Shown: positions 49,701-64,000 of the stretch, in pieces
Layout of the letters: each line of letters begins with the position of its first letter
Position numbering within the stretch: position 1 is the first letter of the stretch
Assembly (NCBI RefSeq): GCF_022539665.2
Contig: NC_081331.1
Coordinates: 10,571,534-10,635,533, forward strand
DNA length: 64,000 nucleotides
Source: Daphnia carinata
Taxonomy: Eukaryota > Arthropoda > Branchiopoda > Diplostraca > Daphniidae
Direction of reading: 5' to 3'
Translations under genes and position numbers: made by a program
Notes under the pieces: generated by a model
Seen by the model: only the letters and a program-made list of their open reading frames with translations
Database searches by the model: none
Told to the model about the DNA's origin: nothing

Positions 49701-52700
49701 AGATTTTTCAATTTCAGTTCACGTCCATCAGAAAATACGGCAGACACCGCATACTCAAGAAATGCTAACTCTTATGAAATATTTCGAGCACCAAAAATAT
49801 TTGCAAAGTGGAAAAGCCCGTCAGTAGACATTGTACAAGAAATGCCAGTTCTTATTAATGCCGATCTTTTATCATAAAATTGCACTTAAAAAAAAAGAAA
49901 GAAGGGAGGGAAATGTGAATAAAAATGGGGCATGGAATGCTGGCAGTTCGCTCAACTGCAGTTTTTTGTTGTCGTGCGAGCGGTACCAAAACGGGAGAGG
50001 CTTCCATATAATCTATATCGAGACTCCCGTTCACTATTAGAAATGGCTGCCGTGTCTGAGTGTGGTTGCAAGTACGTCAGCACAAAAATAGTCTTGGGGT
50101 TGGAAAAAGAAATATGTAGCGGAGAATAAAAAAAGAGGAACGATGACCAGCACAGTAGCACCGACTCTTTTCGCTTGACAGTTTATTTCTTCCATCCTTC
50201 CAACGGTCCACCCAATAAAAGTTGGAACGTATTCAAAAAAGACGTGCCGAGTACATATTTGCGGTTTCTTTCATCAGCGGATTTTTATTGTGTAAAATTT
50301 CCATAGTAAAAACAAAAAACAAAAGAGACACGCGACTGTGCGCCCTATATTTATCCTTGCTCAAAAAAAAGCCAAGAAAAATATATTAAGAAACGGAAAA
50401 AAACAGAAAATTGGTGATTATAAGCCTTTGAGAAGTGTCGGCTAAACGTGACACAAATCCAATGCGGACGTGACCTGAAATTGTCTCTCTTTTAAGAAAG
50501 AAACAAAAAATTACCACTCTATAGCCTATATCTATATATCTAACCCAGAAATGAATTTTGTTGCAGCCCCATCTTTAGATTTTCAATGAAGGTGTGCCAT
50601 CGCCGTCTATTTCGAAGAAAAATCAACACGAGATCTACACAGCCCTTAACCACATGAGAAAAAACGACGAAAAAATAAATAAAAAGGAAAGACACGTTTT
50701 CTCTCGACTCTCTTTCGTGGTCGTTGACTTTATCTTGTCTCTGCTGCGCATTCGCCAGCAGAATATCAATAAAGTCGGCTTGCTGCTATATTTGTGAATC
50801 TGCGAGAAAGAGAGAGACAATGTCTGTTTTGTCTACGACGAGTTGTTTTCTTTTCTCGATACAATAATAGAAGGAGAAGTTCAAGAAAACATGCGCCCAT
50901 GACACTACGTCCTCGGTTGACAGCCCTTTACAGCTCAGCAGACAGCAGTCGCCCCATGTCCTAGGTCGTAAAAAGTCGATATATCACAGACTCGAAATTC
51001 ATGCCTGTGAAAGCCCAGCAGCATAAGATACCTTTGTGACCCTTTTCTCTGTTTCTTCGGGCCATGAACCCGGACCCTCCAGTTTTGAACCACAGCCAGT
51101 AACACAGACGGTGAAAGTCCAAAGAAGCCAAAGATGCTCGTAAAATATATGTATCTCTCTCCTCTTACGGCCCATGTAAGCCTCGAGTCCTTCCACACGG
51201 AGCTACGACCAAGTGCATATTACCGTTAACCCACTTGAACTTGAAACCTTGTCAGCTTGTTACAAAACGAGGCCAAAAATAATAAGTTGGAGGCTGGCCT
51301 TAGGTAGTTAACTTTGTACTGTACGACACTGAATGTATACTCGGCAAAAGTCTGGAGGTCGTTAAAAAAATCAAACCGAAACGAGTATGGAAAAGAAAAC
51401 GAGACATCGTTCGGTCTTGATTGGGCGGACTTGTTCGATCCGTGACTGATTAACGGATAACTTTTTAACCAAATAACCCACTTCAAGTGCATGCACGCGC
51501 AACGAGAGATAGGGGAAAAATGTCGGAGTAAAAACTGCTGCGCAGTTGTTAAGTTTCGAAACCAACGAGACAATAGATGAACTTCGATCATCTATCTGGT
51601 GGGCATTCAACTTCGTCTCCCTGCCGCAACCAATGATTGATTAGGAAAACATTCAGGACGACATGCAAAATCAATCAAATGGCAACAAGGAACTGGTTTC
51701 GGCATTATTGCATTGTTATGTCCCTTATTTTTGCTATGTTTTTGGCATTGATTGCAAAGATTTGTCTAGAAATTTTCCTTAATTGACATCAGCAGCTTAT
51801 CGAAGCGAAACATGTTTCCAACCTTTCAAAACACACATAAACATACATGTGTTTGACTTTCACTAAAAAAACTCGATCGCTAGGATAATGCAACTATGTT
51901 GGCCATTCGAAAATAGACGTTACAGGATACCCACAAGGTATATACTGTAAGTTTTAATGTGTTCCATTGTACGGAAAGTATGGGGTGGTTTTCAACCAAG
52001 CAAACAAGCCGAGCACTAGAAAACATAACGTCCCGAAATGGAAGGCTCTGGAGCAAACTAAACCGCAAGTTCATTACATGGTCATCACCACATATTATGT
52101 GGTAGGCATTCTTTTCCTTTTCAGAATTGCACTGTACTTTCCAGACCGTTAAAAAAAAATGCGAACAAACGGTGTACCATTCTAATACCTTCAATTTAAA
52201 AGAAAAGAACTATAGAATATTAAGTGGAATTGATTCACATCGTTGTTCATTTAAAAAAAAAAAACTTTTAGTGAATACATTTTTAAATATACGATGTGAT
52301 GATAAGGCAACGTTCGTAATTTATCGAGGTCGTAAACAGGAGTAACTAAAGACAACAAAGTATCCATTTTTAACGATCCTTGCACGTTGCTGGGCTTATT
52401 TTCTGCTATGGCTAAATTTTAAAATTGGCTTAAAATACCTGATATCGATGCAGAATGGAATGCTAATCACCGAAACCAAGTTTATTTTTTAATTGGCCTT
52501 ATAGTTAATTAAAGTAAACCTTAAAAACAAAAAAAGTCGCGATAAGAGCGCAACATTTTTTTAATTTATTTTGAAAACGGCTGGTTTAAAGAAAAAACCA
52601 CTAACGAAATCGAACTCAGCGTTCAATTTTGGCTATACCCTGTGATTTTTATCGAATTCCAAGAGATTTAGTTTTTTGGCTGATTTTGACAAAAGTGGGA

Positions 52701-54243
52701 AGGGTATAGCCTTCTCACTTTTTCATTTTTGGTCAAATTTCAAATTTGGCTTAAAATACATGATTTCCAATCAGAATTGAATGGTAATCACGGAAATCAA
52801 GTTTATTTTTCAATTGGCCTTACAGTTTTTTAATAAAACGTCAAAAATACAAGGGCTTATTTTGTCGGGCTTAAAATTTGTAACTGCAAAAACTGACACT
52901 TATTGGAATTGGTTGGAAATTACAGAATATAGTAAAAATTGAATGCTGATCACAAGGAAATTGCTATTTTTTTCATTATATTAATCGTTTTTGAAATACA
53001 TCGAATATTTGACGCAATGCTAGCGCGCCAGTATGCTACAGCGCTAGCACGATGCAGCAGAAAGTCGGGCTTATTTATCAGTCGGACTATTTCTTCTCAT
53101 TAATTCAACCGTTTCTTAAATACACCGAATATTTGTGGTGCATCCGCTAACTAATGATTAATAGTCACATAAAAAATTGAGAGAAACTAAGAAAATGAAC
53201 TTTTAATATTTATGCAACTTTTTTTTTGTTTAGGGAGAGAATGCATGCCAAGTTGTAATTCCCACGATATTGCTTAGTGTTAACCTATCCTATTTCGTCG
53301 GAAAAATCTTGCTTTTACAGCCTTCGTGTATCAATTCAAGCCATATACATATATTTATATAAGCCCCATGATTGTCGTGTATAAAAATGCAAGAGAAAAC
53401 ACGTAAAAATATCCATGATAGCCTACATGACTCGTCGCTTTTATAACTTGATAAGCCATTACACATAGGAAAGGTATGACTACAACCCATTTGTCTAGAC
53501 CGACTAGGCGGTGTCATGGAGTATGCAGGTGCCTATTTGCCAAAGCAAAGACTTCATCGTCGTAAAACCGACTTCTAGCCAATTGTTTCCAACAAAGTGT
53601 GCACGAAATTTGTTTCCAAAATAGTCCATCTGTTTCGTGTCCGGATGTGTAAGGTAATAATCCCTTCACATATTTTTCCCCTTTTGTAGAGGGAAAGCCA
53701 GAACGCCGTACTCAATGAACCCTTCTCAACCAAATTTCTCAGCTATTTTACAGTATCCCCATTAAGCAACAATATGCAGGCAGACGGGGAAAAAAACCCA
53801 AGCTAAAAAGAACACACAATGTATACTTTGTTTTGATCCTACATTGTGCGCCGATGACCAAAGAGAGAAAGAGGAATTTCTTTTTTTTAGTTGTTTTTTT
53901 TTTCTACATTTTTCCTCTTTCGGAACGGCTGGTAGAAATAAAATAACTCGTTAGAAACGTATATGGTTTAAAAATACATGTTAAACATCAAAAGATCAAA
54001 AGAGCATTCAAAATATTTGTGCTTTAAGACGAGTTGCTTTTTTGCCCCTCAAAAAATTAGAACATATACATAACGCTATTGGCAAAACAAAATCTATCGG
54101 CACTTAGCAAAAGCCGAGAGCATATTTCGAAAGAAAACCCGAGATTCCTGTTTACAAGAAAAAAAGAAAATAAATTTCGGCAGGTAAAGGATGAACTCGC
54201 ATCGATTAGTCGAGTGGCACATTTCGATGAAGAGAAAACAATT
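46773..54243. other. 3' UTR of the Ski/Sno gene and long intergenic region
   Basis: The first 1.5-2 kb is AT- and T-rich with (TA)n near 47352-47398 and AATAAA-like hexamers, consistent with a long 3' UTR. Beyond 49 kb I see no exon set with coherent splice sites. A family of diverged repeats occupies about 52.4-53.0 kb. Minus-strand open frames near 50.9-51.6 and 51.9-52.2 kb lack protein-like features. Confidence 0.45.
52426..53010. repeat. Diverged direct repeats with common GGCTTAAAATAC...AATTGGCCTTA core
   Basis: Copies at about 52428-52512 and 52746-52830 share GGCTTAAAATAC, an AATG-TAATCAC core, AAGTTTATTTTT and AATTGGCCTTA, spaced about 318 bases apart. A weaker third copy starts near 52870. 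Related sequence appears near 58450-58520. The pattern looks like an old, non-coding dispersed element. Confidence 0.6.
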
Positions 54244-57748
<3,505 letters not shown>

Positions 57749-60699
57749 TTTTGTTGTTTAACAGCCGAAACTGAAGCCTGCCAACTCGAAATGTCAATAT
57801 GGAAGGGATGCAAGTTTAACTAAATAGGAGGCAATACTTGATTTACCAATATCAGGGAAGCTGCAGCAGTTACGACATATTGTTTCCGGCAAGATATCTT
57901 CCTAGCCAGTCGAGGAAAACAACGGTTTCACTTTGATTCGATTGACAGTGATGTCAATAAAAGTAGCTGTTTGATAACACATCGCTAGGTGGCATTGCGG
58001 AGCTATTCCCAGCTTGAAATAATAGAAATAATGCACTCCAATACAACTGCTCTCGGGAACAGGTAATACGAAAGTAGTGTGATAGTCTATAAAACGAAAT
58101 CTAAACATGTCAGTAATTTTATTGCTTATGTAGACTAGGTGTGGGTTTTGAAGGTGCGTAGTTAAAAGTCGTCAATTTAAATGTCGTTTTGTTCAATTTA
58201 CTAGTACATTCTGAAGAAGAGCGTCGTATGGCGTGCTGTAGAAACATGCCTTTCGTATTCGTCTGTCACTAAGAAGTGATGATGGGGACATCGAAAAGGC
58301 TGTTTTATACAATTTTGCACAATTGTCTTTGGAGGCGATCATATTGATTTTTTAAAGCCTAAAGCAGAACGTGTCCATCTTTTTCCATTTCCAAAAAGGT
58401 AAAATAAGTTCTTCTATTTTCAATTTTATTCAATCATTATCTAAATAACCCTGAGTAAAAATTGGAACAGGGATCGCGAGAATCAAGTTCATTTTCTTTT
58501 GGAGCTATAGTTTTTGAGCTACATCTGCAATTCTATCATGACAAAATTTTTTCCATCCGCTGTTTATTGCAGTGCAGACAACAGGTTATTACTAAGTTCT
58601 GTGTGATCAGATAAAATCTTGAAAGGAAAGTAAATCATATAGAAAACATAACGAATCGTTCTACGACAAACCTGATATGATTTTCGGAATCGTCATTTAG
58701 TATTGCTTAACGTGGGAGATTTATAAAGTTTCGTGAGTAGCTTGCAGATAAAAGTGTTAAGTAAATTACTTTGTGAACATTATTACTAAAGAATGATAGA
58801 TGAATGATGATTACCAAAGATTTGATAGAATAACTTTTGATGATGGTTACATTTAGCAAGAAATTAGAGCATTGTGAATCTTTGTTGCTTTATTAGCTTT
58901 CATGATTTGTTTCTTTCAGATATTTTATTGACCATTGGTTCAATTTTTGGGTAAACCATGTTGCGTTGGATAAGCGAGATCCTAATATGAGGCAGATCCT
59001 TCTTGTCACCCAGGAAATATGGATAATTGAGGGCAGGAAAAACAGATGATTTTTAAAAAATATTATTCACTTAATTTAATATTGATTTTTAAAATAGAAA
59101 TTTCATGGAATCAAAAGAGCACCTGACAGCAAACATTGATTGTACTTTGGAACCTGAACCAGTATGAAAGCTACTTGTTCAGTGGGACCAACTTACCTCT
59201 GGGCAGGAACCAAGTCCCTAAAAGGTATTTTTTTGCTTAATCTGAACACTATAGAAATTAAGGTCTTCTTCATATATTTTAAATTTGTAAACCATGCAAT
59301 ACCGATCAATTATCTACCGGCGGAAATTTACTTGACAGAGCTTAAATTTCAATTTTGCAAAAGACGTACTGTGGGTAAAATGGCAGAGCCAGCATATGTC
59401 TCCCCGTGTTCATATGACTCTTCCCGTATCGACGCTATGCAAAATGAATCACTGTTGCATTACTGGAGACTGCATGCTCTTCATGGTCCTACTGCCACCG
59501 CCGAAAAAGTCGTCGGTGCCGACCACTGTAACTTAAAAATGGATGAAGATGGCGTCGACTTGCATGTTGCACACTGACCTGATGTAGTCATTAGGAGAAT
59601 GTCGATGTCCTTGTAAATTTGTATATGACCTTATGTGACGCCCGTTTGCCCAAGTCTCACATGTGCGGCATCAAGTCGGTTTTGTTGTCCTTTGCGACGC
59701 TGCTTTTTAAGCTATTGCCGCCTTCAATGTTGTCACTATGGTCACTCATCTGCCCACTTACTCCACGCTTTTCTCGTCTTATTTTATCCTCCCCTTAGCC
59801 ACGTCGTTTTTTCCAAAACACTTACTGGTCCATCTTTTCGATGGGCCGTCAAAACTATACTGGTAAGCAAACCCGCGAACTGAACACCGTCTCCAATAGT
59901 GTGGAAACCAAGGCGAATGAAGTTATCATGGTTGATGTTAACAATCCCTACGTCTTTAACGACACAGACGACCGTTATCGGATTTAGGATTTTGTTCAGG
60001 ATCTAGGTTTAAGGTTGACCTTTTGTAATATGATGGATTAATCCATGAAACCTATCGCTAGGAAAACTGCGTTCTGTGCGGTAAGTACAACAACCAATTT
60101 GCTGTTTGACAGTCACAGAACCATAGCTAACGTATTTCGCCTAATCCGCTGATATTTAGAGATTCTGCTCTACCATTGTGACAGTCTACCTTACAGTAGT
60201 TAAGACACCAACCATTAAGGCATTTACGTGAGACATGCAATTTTTGGAATAATGGTAAAAAACGGCCACTATAGCAAAAAAAAGTTGAGCTACAGGTCCT
60301 TTCCTTCTATTGATAAACAAAGAAAAAATAAAGAAAACAAAAATAAAGTTGCGTGTCTTACGTCACTTTTTGTGTTTTATTTTGAAAACGGCTGGTTACG
60401 TGATAAAACCAGCCACGGATATGGCAATCCGTTTTACACACAAAAAAAAAAATTTCGCCAAAAAAAAAAAATCACATTTTCTTTTTTTTCCGACACGTAG
60501 CCATCTACCGCTCAGACTCGTTATTACTGGCGTAGGCAATTTCAGTCCATTGGATGCCATTCGCAGTTAGTTCAGTAGACTGGATGGGAATAACGCGTTG
60601 CTGGAGGAACAATTGAAAAATGAATAAGATATACAACAAAAGGATGGTAAGTAAAAACATTATTATATTGGTTTTCAATTATTAATTATTGTTTATTAG
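57749..60699. other. Upstream flank of Ack and decayed intergenic sequence
   Basis: The first few hundred bases hold the Ack promoter. Beyond about 58.1 kb the DNA is AT-rich with fragments of dispersed repeats (58450-58520, and 60371-60410 matching a sequence near 52570). No intact gene is supported; see the degenerate coding-like stretch at 59640-60180. Confidence 0.4.
59640..60180 (+). pseudogene. Degenerate coding-like sequence
   Basis: One frame reads through stretches that look like protein (for example ANEVIMVDVNNPYVFND) but is broken by stops, among them codons near 59985 and 60040. No family is recognised. It may be the remnant of a mobile element or of a host gene; both are guesses. 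The neighbouring ORF at 59164-59577 is also without recognisable features. Confidence 0.25.
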
Positions 60700-61195
60700 A
60701 TCAAATTATGAAGCTGCAGGCCCAATTATTGGAACAACACAAAATATTAGATAACAGCAAAGCTCAGGATGGTAAGGCCTAATACGTAATGATTCTATTT
60801 ATTTGCTTTTATTCATTTGTGTTTAGTAGCTCAAATTTTGAGTCTACAAGCTCAGCTAGGGGAAAAGAACAAATTGGAACAGAACAGTTTCCAAACAGTG
60901 AAGGAGGTTTTTCCAAACTCATCCCTAACTGAACATGAGGATGAATTGGCATTAGGCGAACACAGTCAGGTACCTAAACTTTTCAAATAAGAATTTAAAA
61001 TAAGTATAGAATTTTAACAAACAATTATTTATTGTTTAGTTATTCACTCTACCACCTGACAGTGTGTTAAAGTTAAATTCTGTTAGTGCTGCACTAAAAG
61101 AATTGTTAGTAATAAGTCCATGCAGCGAAGGAAGTGAACAATTGTGGGACCGTATTTGGGCTGAAAATGGGTGTGGTACGGAAACCCAGAAATAG
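60700..61195 (+). pseudogene. Truncated coiled-coil gene (three exons seen)
   Basis: Exons 60700-60771, 60827-60969 and 61040-61195 join in frame and end in TAG. Exons one and two carry copies of one motif (QIMKLQAQLLEQHK and QILSLQAQLGEKNK), so the coiled coil was extended by exon duplication. The last exon encodes an acidic, folded-looking segment with LWDRIWAENG. The exon that should precede 60700 (donor after 60651) has an in-frame TAA, and no upstream ATG is available, so the 5' end is lost or broken. The first ATG in the retained part is in the first exon listed. No family recognised. Confidence 0.35.
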
Positions 61196-61766
61196 CACGA
61201 CTTCAACATAAAACATGAATTAGGTACTTTTTGGTTTTTTGTCTATCGAAAAAGTATTTTTAATGCTATTATTTTGCATTCACAGAATTTTAGTGGGGGA
61301 TCAAGTCAAGTCTGGAAGTGTTACAGGATGGAAGAGTGAGCCTACAGTTGAAAAACACTGAAAGTGCATTACCATTAAGGTATGAGGTAAAGTAATAGAG
61401 TATGCAAATTGTCTAATGAGAAGTACCATCTTGTGTGAATGAATCCTGTGTAACAGCAATCCTTTATAGTTCTGTCACAGCTAGAAGCCTCAAATAATTC
61501 TGCTTCTCTTGCTAAAGAACAACTTGTCCTTTATGTTCAGAGTGTTGGTGAAACTGGGTACTTAAATGGCCCTAAAGATGTTTCATTTCGTTGGCATTGC
61601 AGCGATGAACATCATACATGGACTTTTTAGGTATGAAAGGAATTTTCTTGAAAATTTTTTGAATTTATGACAAAGCATTTCTCCTGCTTTTTGCCAACCA
61701 TGTCTAATCTAAAAAAAAAATTATCCAATAGGAAAGGATTTTCAGCATACTGGGAACACAACTATC
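61196..61766 (+). other. Region between the coiled-coil fragment and the inverted repeat
   Basis: Some acceptor-like AGs and short open stretches occur (near 61490-61630 and from 61732), possibly further decayed exons of the same gene, but I could not join them in frame. The exon-like piece starting at 61732 continues into the left arm of the inverted repeat. Confidence 0.35.
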
Positions 61767-62568
61767 AACAATGCAACATTCTAGGGGTGCTATTTTATCA
61801 TTCAAGAGCCTTATACAATGATTTTCATCTGCAATTTGTATGGCCTTTCCCAAGCTTCTGCCAGAAGTTGAATCTATAAGTCATGTAAGTTACATGAGCA
61901 ACAATTGAGATGCTTAATGGTGTTGTTTTTCTTTTCTCAGCATAGGTTAATAGTAACATTGGATCTGAAAAGATTCTTGGTTGGGGCAATAAATTGTAAT
62001 GATTGAATGGATGACATGACATTTCTATACTTAATTTGGATTCCCGAGACGGTATTTTATATTTAAAAAATTGAAGTGCATATCTGGGCTCCCTTCCTTT
62101 CCGTAGCCCCGTTTCCCCTTGACTCGTAATAAGCCCGTAGGGGGTCATGCCCCTACTGTACGGTATATATAAAAACAACATATACCGAGGTTTGGAGGGC
62201 TCTGGCCGGAAAGGGGACGTGGGGTGCCGCTTCGTCCGATGATGTGTTCACGGAGGGTGACGTGGCTGCCCACAAATCCGAACTAAAGGTTAATCGCTCC
62301 TGTAAAAATGTTCCAAATCTTCAGCTCTTCTTCCGGCTTCTCTTAGCCAATCACCGGGTAATCTCCCCGGTGGGTCAACAAGGCAGTGTCTCCCCCTGCC
62401 TGGGTTGACGGCAACTTTTGAAAGGGCTATTGTGCCTTTTTAAAGTTGCAAAAATAATTGTTATGTGCAGAGAATTGTCAATAAATTTTTTTTTATAAAA
62501 TATTTTTTGCAAAATTTGTTTCTTTCATTGTCTGTGTTAGCTGTGTTCACACATTACATTTATCAACT
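61767..62568 (+). repeat. Left arm of a long inverted repeat
   Basis: The reverse complement of this arm is found at 63199-64000, with paired coordinates summing to 125767. I noticed one mismatch (62462 against 63305) in about 800 bases. The left limit is set only by the right end of the window, so the arm is longer than shown. It contains GC-rich hairpins and matching open frames. Confidence 0.95.
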
Positions 62569-62753
62569 TTTTTTTTTTCTTTGCTTTATTTGTTTTTGTC
62601 ACCTTTGATGGTAAGCATTGTTTCCATTGGTTTATCGTTTATCTGTAAGTATTCAATTATTGTTTATTACACTCTTTGAATTCTTCAACTTAGATTCAAG
62701 GAACAACGTGTAATATCTGGATATTTTTTTGAAGTAATTTTGTATTTTGTTTT

Positions 62754-62824
62754 ACTCGTATGGGAACCGATCCCCAGACATTCAGCGTGCAACGCCGATG
62801 CTCTAACATTGAGCCACGAGATAT
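62754..62824 (-). tRNA. tRNA-like sequence, TGC in anticodon position (Ala-like), probably degenerate
   Basis: On the minus strand a D arm GCTC-AATGTTA-GAGC is followed by an anticodon arm TCGGC-GTTGCAC-GCTGA, which puts TGC in the anticodon. The T arm (GGGGATCGGTTCCC) is imperfect, and outer acceptor pairing is only partial (CTCG with CGAG). It is likely a tRNA-derived repeat or pseudogene. Confidence 0.45.
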
Positions 62825-62919
62825 ATTTAAAAATTTTATTATCGCATATCATAAGTTATCGTCTAGGATGTTTATGCAGTCTTTCACAACTATATGTTTA
62901 TCTTTCTATTGCTTTCATA

Positions 62920-62991
62920 AGGTTCATAGCTCTGTGGTAGAGCCTTTAGCTACCATACCTGTTACACTGGGTTCGAAGCTCAGTAGATGTG
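62920..62991 (+). tRNA. tRNA-like sequence, degenerate
   Basis: A-box-like AGCTCTGTGGTAGAGC and B-box-like GGGTTCGAAGCTC have tRNA spacing, with the D arm pairing well. The anticodon arm does not form a clean stem. Probably a tRNA-derived repeat. Confidence 0.4.
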
Positions 62992-63107
62992 TTAAAATGA
63001 AATAGAATAAATGTAGAAGAGTATATTGCAGAATTGCATTTCAGTTTTATTCTTAGTGTAAATGCAAGTCCACAAGTCACTAGAAAAAAGCCAACTTGAC
63101 ATCATAT

Positions 63108-63176
63108 GTTTCATGGCTCATTGGTAGAGCATCGGCGCGGTATGCCGAACATCTAGGGTTCGATACCTGGATAATA
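63108..63176 (+). tRNA. tRNA-like sequence with perfect anticodon stem, loop GCGGTAT
   Basis: D arm GCTC-ATTGGTA-GAGC, anticodon arm TCGGC-GCGGTAT-GCCGA (perfect five pairs, GGT in anticodon position), and T-arm AGGGTTCGATACCT follow in order. The acceptor stem does not pair. It resembles the Ala-like sequence at 62754-62824 but in opposite orientation. Confidence 0.45.
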
Positions 63177-63198
63177 ATAGAATGCTTATAAGCGAAAA

Positions 63199-64000
63199 AA
63201 TTGATAAATGTAATGTGTGAACACAGCTAACACAGACAATGAAAGAAACAAATTTTGCAAAAAATATTTTATAAAAAAAAATTTATTGACAATTCTCTGC
63301 ACATTACAATTATTTTTGCAACTTTAAAAAGGCACAATAGCCCTTTCAAAAGTTGCCGTCAACCCAGGCAGGGGGAGACACTGCCTTGTTGACCCACCGG
63401 GGAGATTACCCGGTGATTGGCTAAGAGAAGCCGGAAGAAGAGCTGAAGATTTGGAACATTTTTACAGGAGCGATTAACCTTTAGTTCGGATTTGTGGGCA
63501 GCCACGTCACCCTCCGTGAACACATCATCGGACGAAGCGGCACCCCACGTCCCCTTTCCGGCCAGAGCCCTCCAAACCTCGGTATATGTTGTTTTTATAT
63601 ATACCGTACAGTAGGGGCATGACCCCCTACGGGCTTATTACGAGTCAAGGGGAAACGGGGCTACGGAAAGGAAGGGAGCCCAGATATGCACTTCAATTTT
63701 TTAAATATAAAATACCGTCTCGGGAATCCAAATTAAGTATAGAAATGTCATGTCATCCATTCAATCATTACAATTTATTGCCCCAACCAAGAATCTTTTC
63801 AGATCCAATGTTACTATTAACCTATGCTGAGAAAAGAAAAACAACACCATTAAGCATCTCAATTGTTGCTCATGTAACTTACATGACTTATAGATTCAAC
63901 TTCTGGCAGAAGCTTGGGAAAGGCCATACAAATTGCAGATGAAAATCATTGTATAAGGCTCTTGAATGATAAAATAGCACCCCTAGAATGTTGCATTGTT
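63199..64000 (-). repeat. Right arm of the long inverted repeat (runs off the window)
   Basis: Reverse complement of 61767-62568. On this strand's plus sense there are perfect hairpins: CACCGGG/CCCGGTG at 63395-63415 and a longer one pairing 63358-63371 with 63381-63393. The identical 118-residue open frames (61825-62181 minus, 63586-63942 plus) are consequences of the duplication and do not look like a real protein. Confidence 0.95.
63328..63477 (+). other. Short coding-like frame in the inverted-repeat arm
   Basis: A 49-codon open frame with no ATG ends in TAA at 63475-63477 and includes PPGRLPGDWLREAGRRAEDL. Its composition (Arg, Gly, Ala, Glu, Asp) looks more protein-like than its AT-rich surroundings. 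The mirror copy is at 62290-62439 on the minus strand. It may be a remnant of a mobile-element ORF; this is a guess. Confidence 0.25.

Larger units (their letters stand above)
62569..63198. other. Spacer (loop) of the inverted repeat
   Basis: About 630 bases, AT-rich, not repeated in the arms. It contains three tRNA-like sequences in both orientations and nothing else I recognise. Confidence 0.85.

Noticed and set aside
51880-52194. Minus-strand ORF of 104 residues
   Set aside because: No signal peptide, domain or splice context; lies beside dispersed repeats.
53020-53060. GCTAGCGC...GCGCTAGC short inverted repeat
   Set aside because: Too short and imperfect to support an element end or regulatory site by itself.
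59164-59577. 137-residue ORF near the decayed region
   Set aside because: Composition is AT-driven in the first half, and no splice structure or family features support it.
61825-62181. 118-residue ORF with an identical copy at 63586-63942
   Set aside because: The identity comes from the inverted repeat itself. The frame crosses AT-rich DNA and hairpins and has no domain-like pattern.

Overview
The window is nuclear DNA from an arthropod, most likely a branchiopod crustacean such as Daphnia. Genes are compact, introns are mostly 55-150 bp with GT..AG ends, the gene set is bilaterian (aPKC, Ack, Ski/Sno, gustavus, eIF5A, CapZ beta), and two class A receptor genes have no introns. The genus is inferred from gene style. 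There is no rRNA, CRISPR array, operon or prokaryotic signal.

Layout. 1-5.5 kb: two intronless class A GPCR genes in tandem (+). 5.5-12.9 kb: no convincing gene, with simple repeats. 12.9-14.2 kb: a five-exon UPF0047/YjbQ-family gene (-), divergent from a complete eight-exon DUS3L-type tRNA-dihydrouridine synthase (+, 15.1-17.5 kb). 18.2-18.9 kb: a small secreted six-cysteine protein gene (-). 19-28.5 kb: a long leader, then a gustavus/SPSB gene (+) with a long low-complexity N-terminal extension. 29.9-31.3 kb: a secreted glycine-rich DM4/DM12-like gene (-) with two tandem, homologous, phase-matched exons that look mutually exclusive. 32.7-33.3 kb: eIF5A (+), convergent with CapZ beta (-, 33.9-35.0 kb), which is divergent from atypical PKC (+, 35.7-38.3 kb). 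42.9-46.8 kb: a Ski/Sno gene (+). 54.2-57.7 kb: Ack/TNK2-type kinase (-). 57.8-64 kb: decayed sequence, a truncated coiled-coil gene, and an almost perfect long inverted repeat that runs off the right edge. Its roughly 630-bp spacer holds three tRNA-like sequences.

Genes that act in shared biology are polarity and cytoskeleton (aPKC, CapZ beta, Ack as a Cdc42 effector), signalling and ubiquitination (Ski/Sno in TGF-beta, gustavus as a SOCS-box receptor) and translation (eIF5A, DUS3L). They are separate transcription units; I see no sign of co-regulation except two divergent pairs with shared upstream DNA. Exon boundaries were read by eye from splice sites, frame continuity and family conservation. 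All CDS totals given are divisible by three, but none is transcript-checked.

The most interesting items are the candidate mutually exclusive exon pair (30.6-30.9 kb), the long inverted repeat with tRNA-like sequences in its loop (61.8-64 kb), and the six-cysteine secreted protein whose last exon is open in two frames (18.0-18.4 kb).
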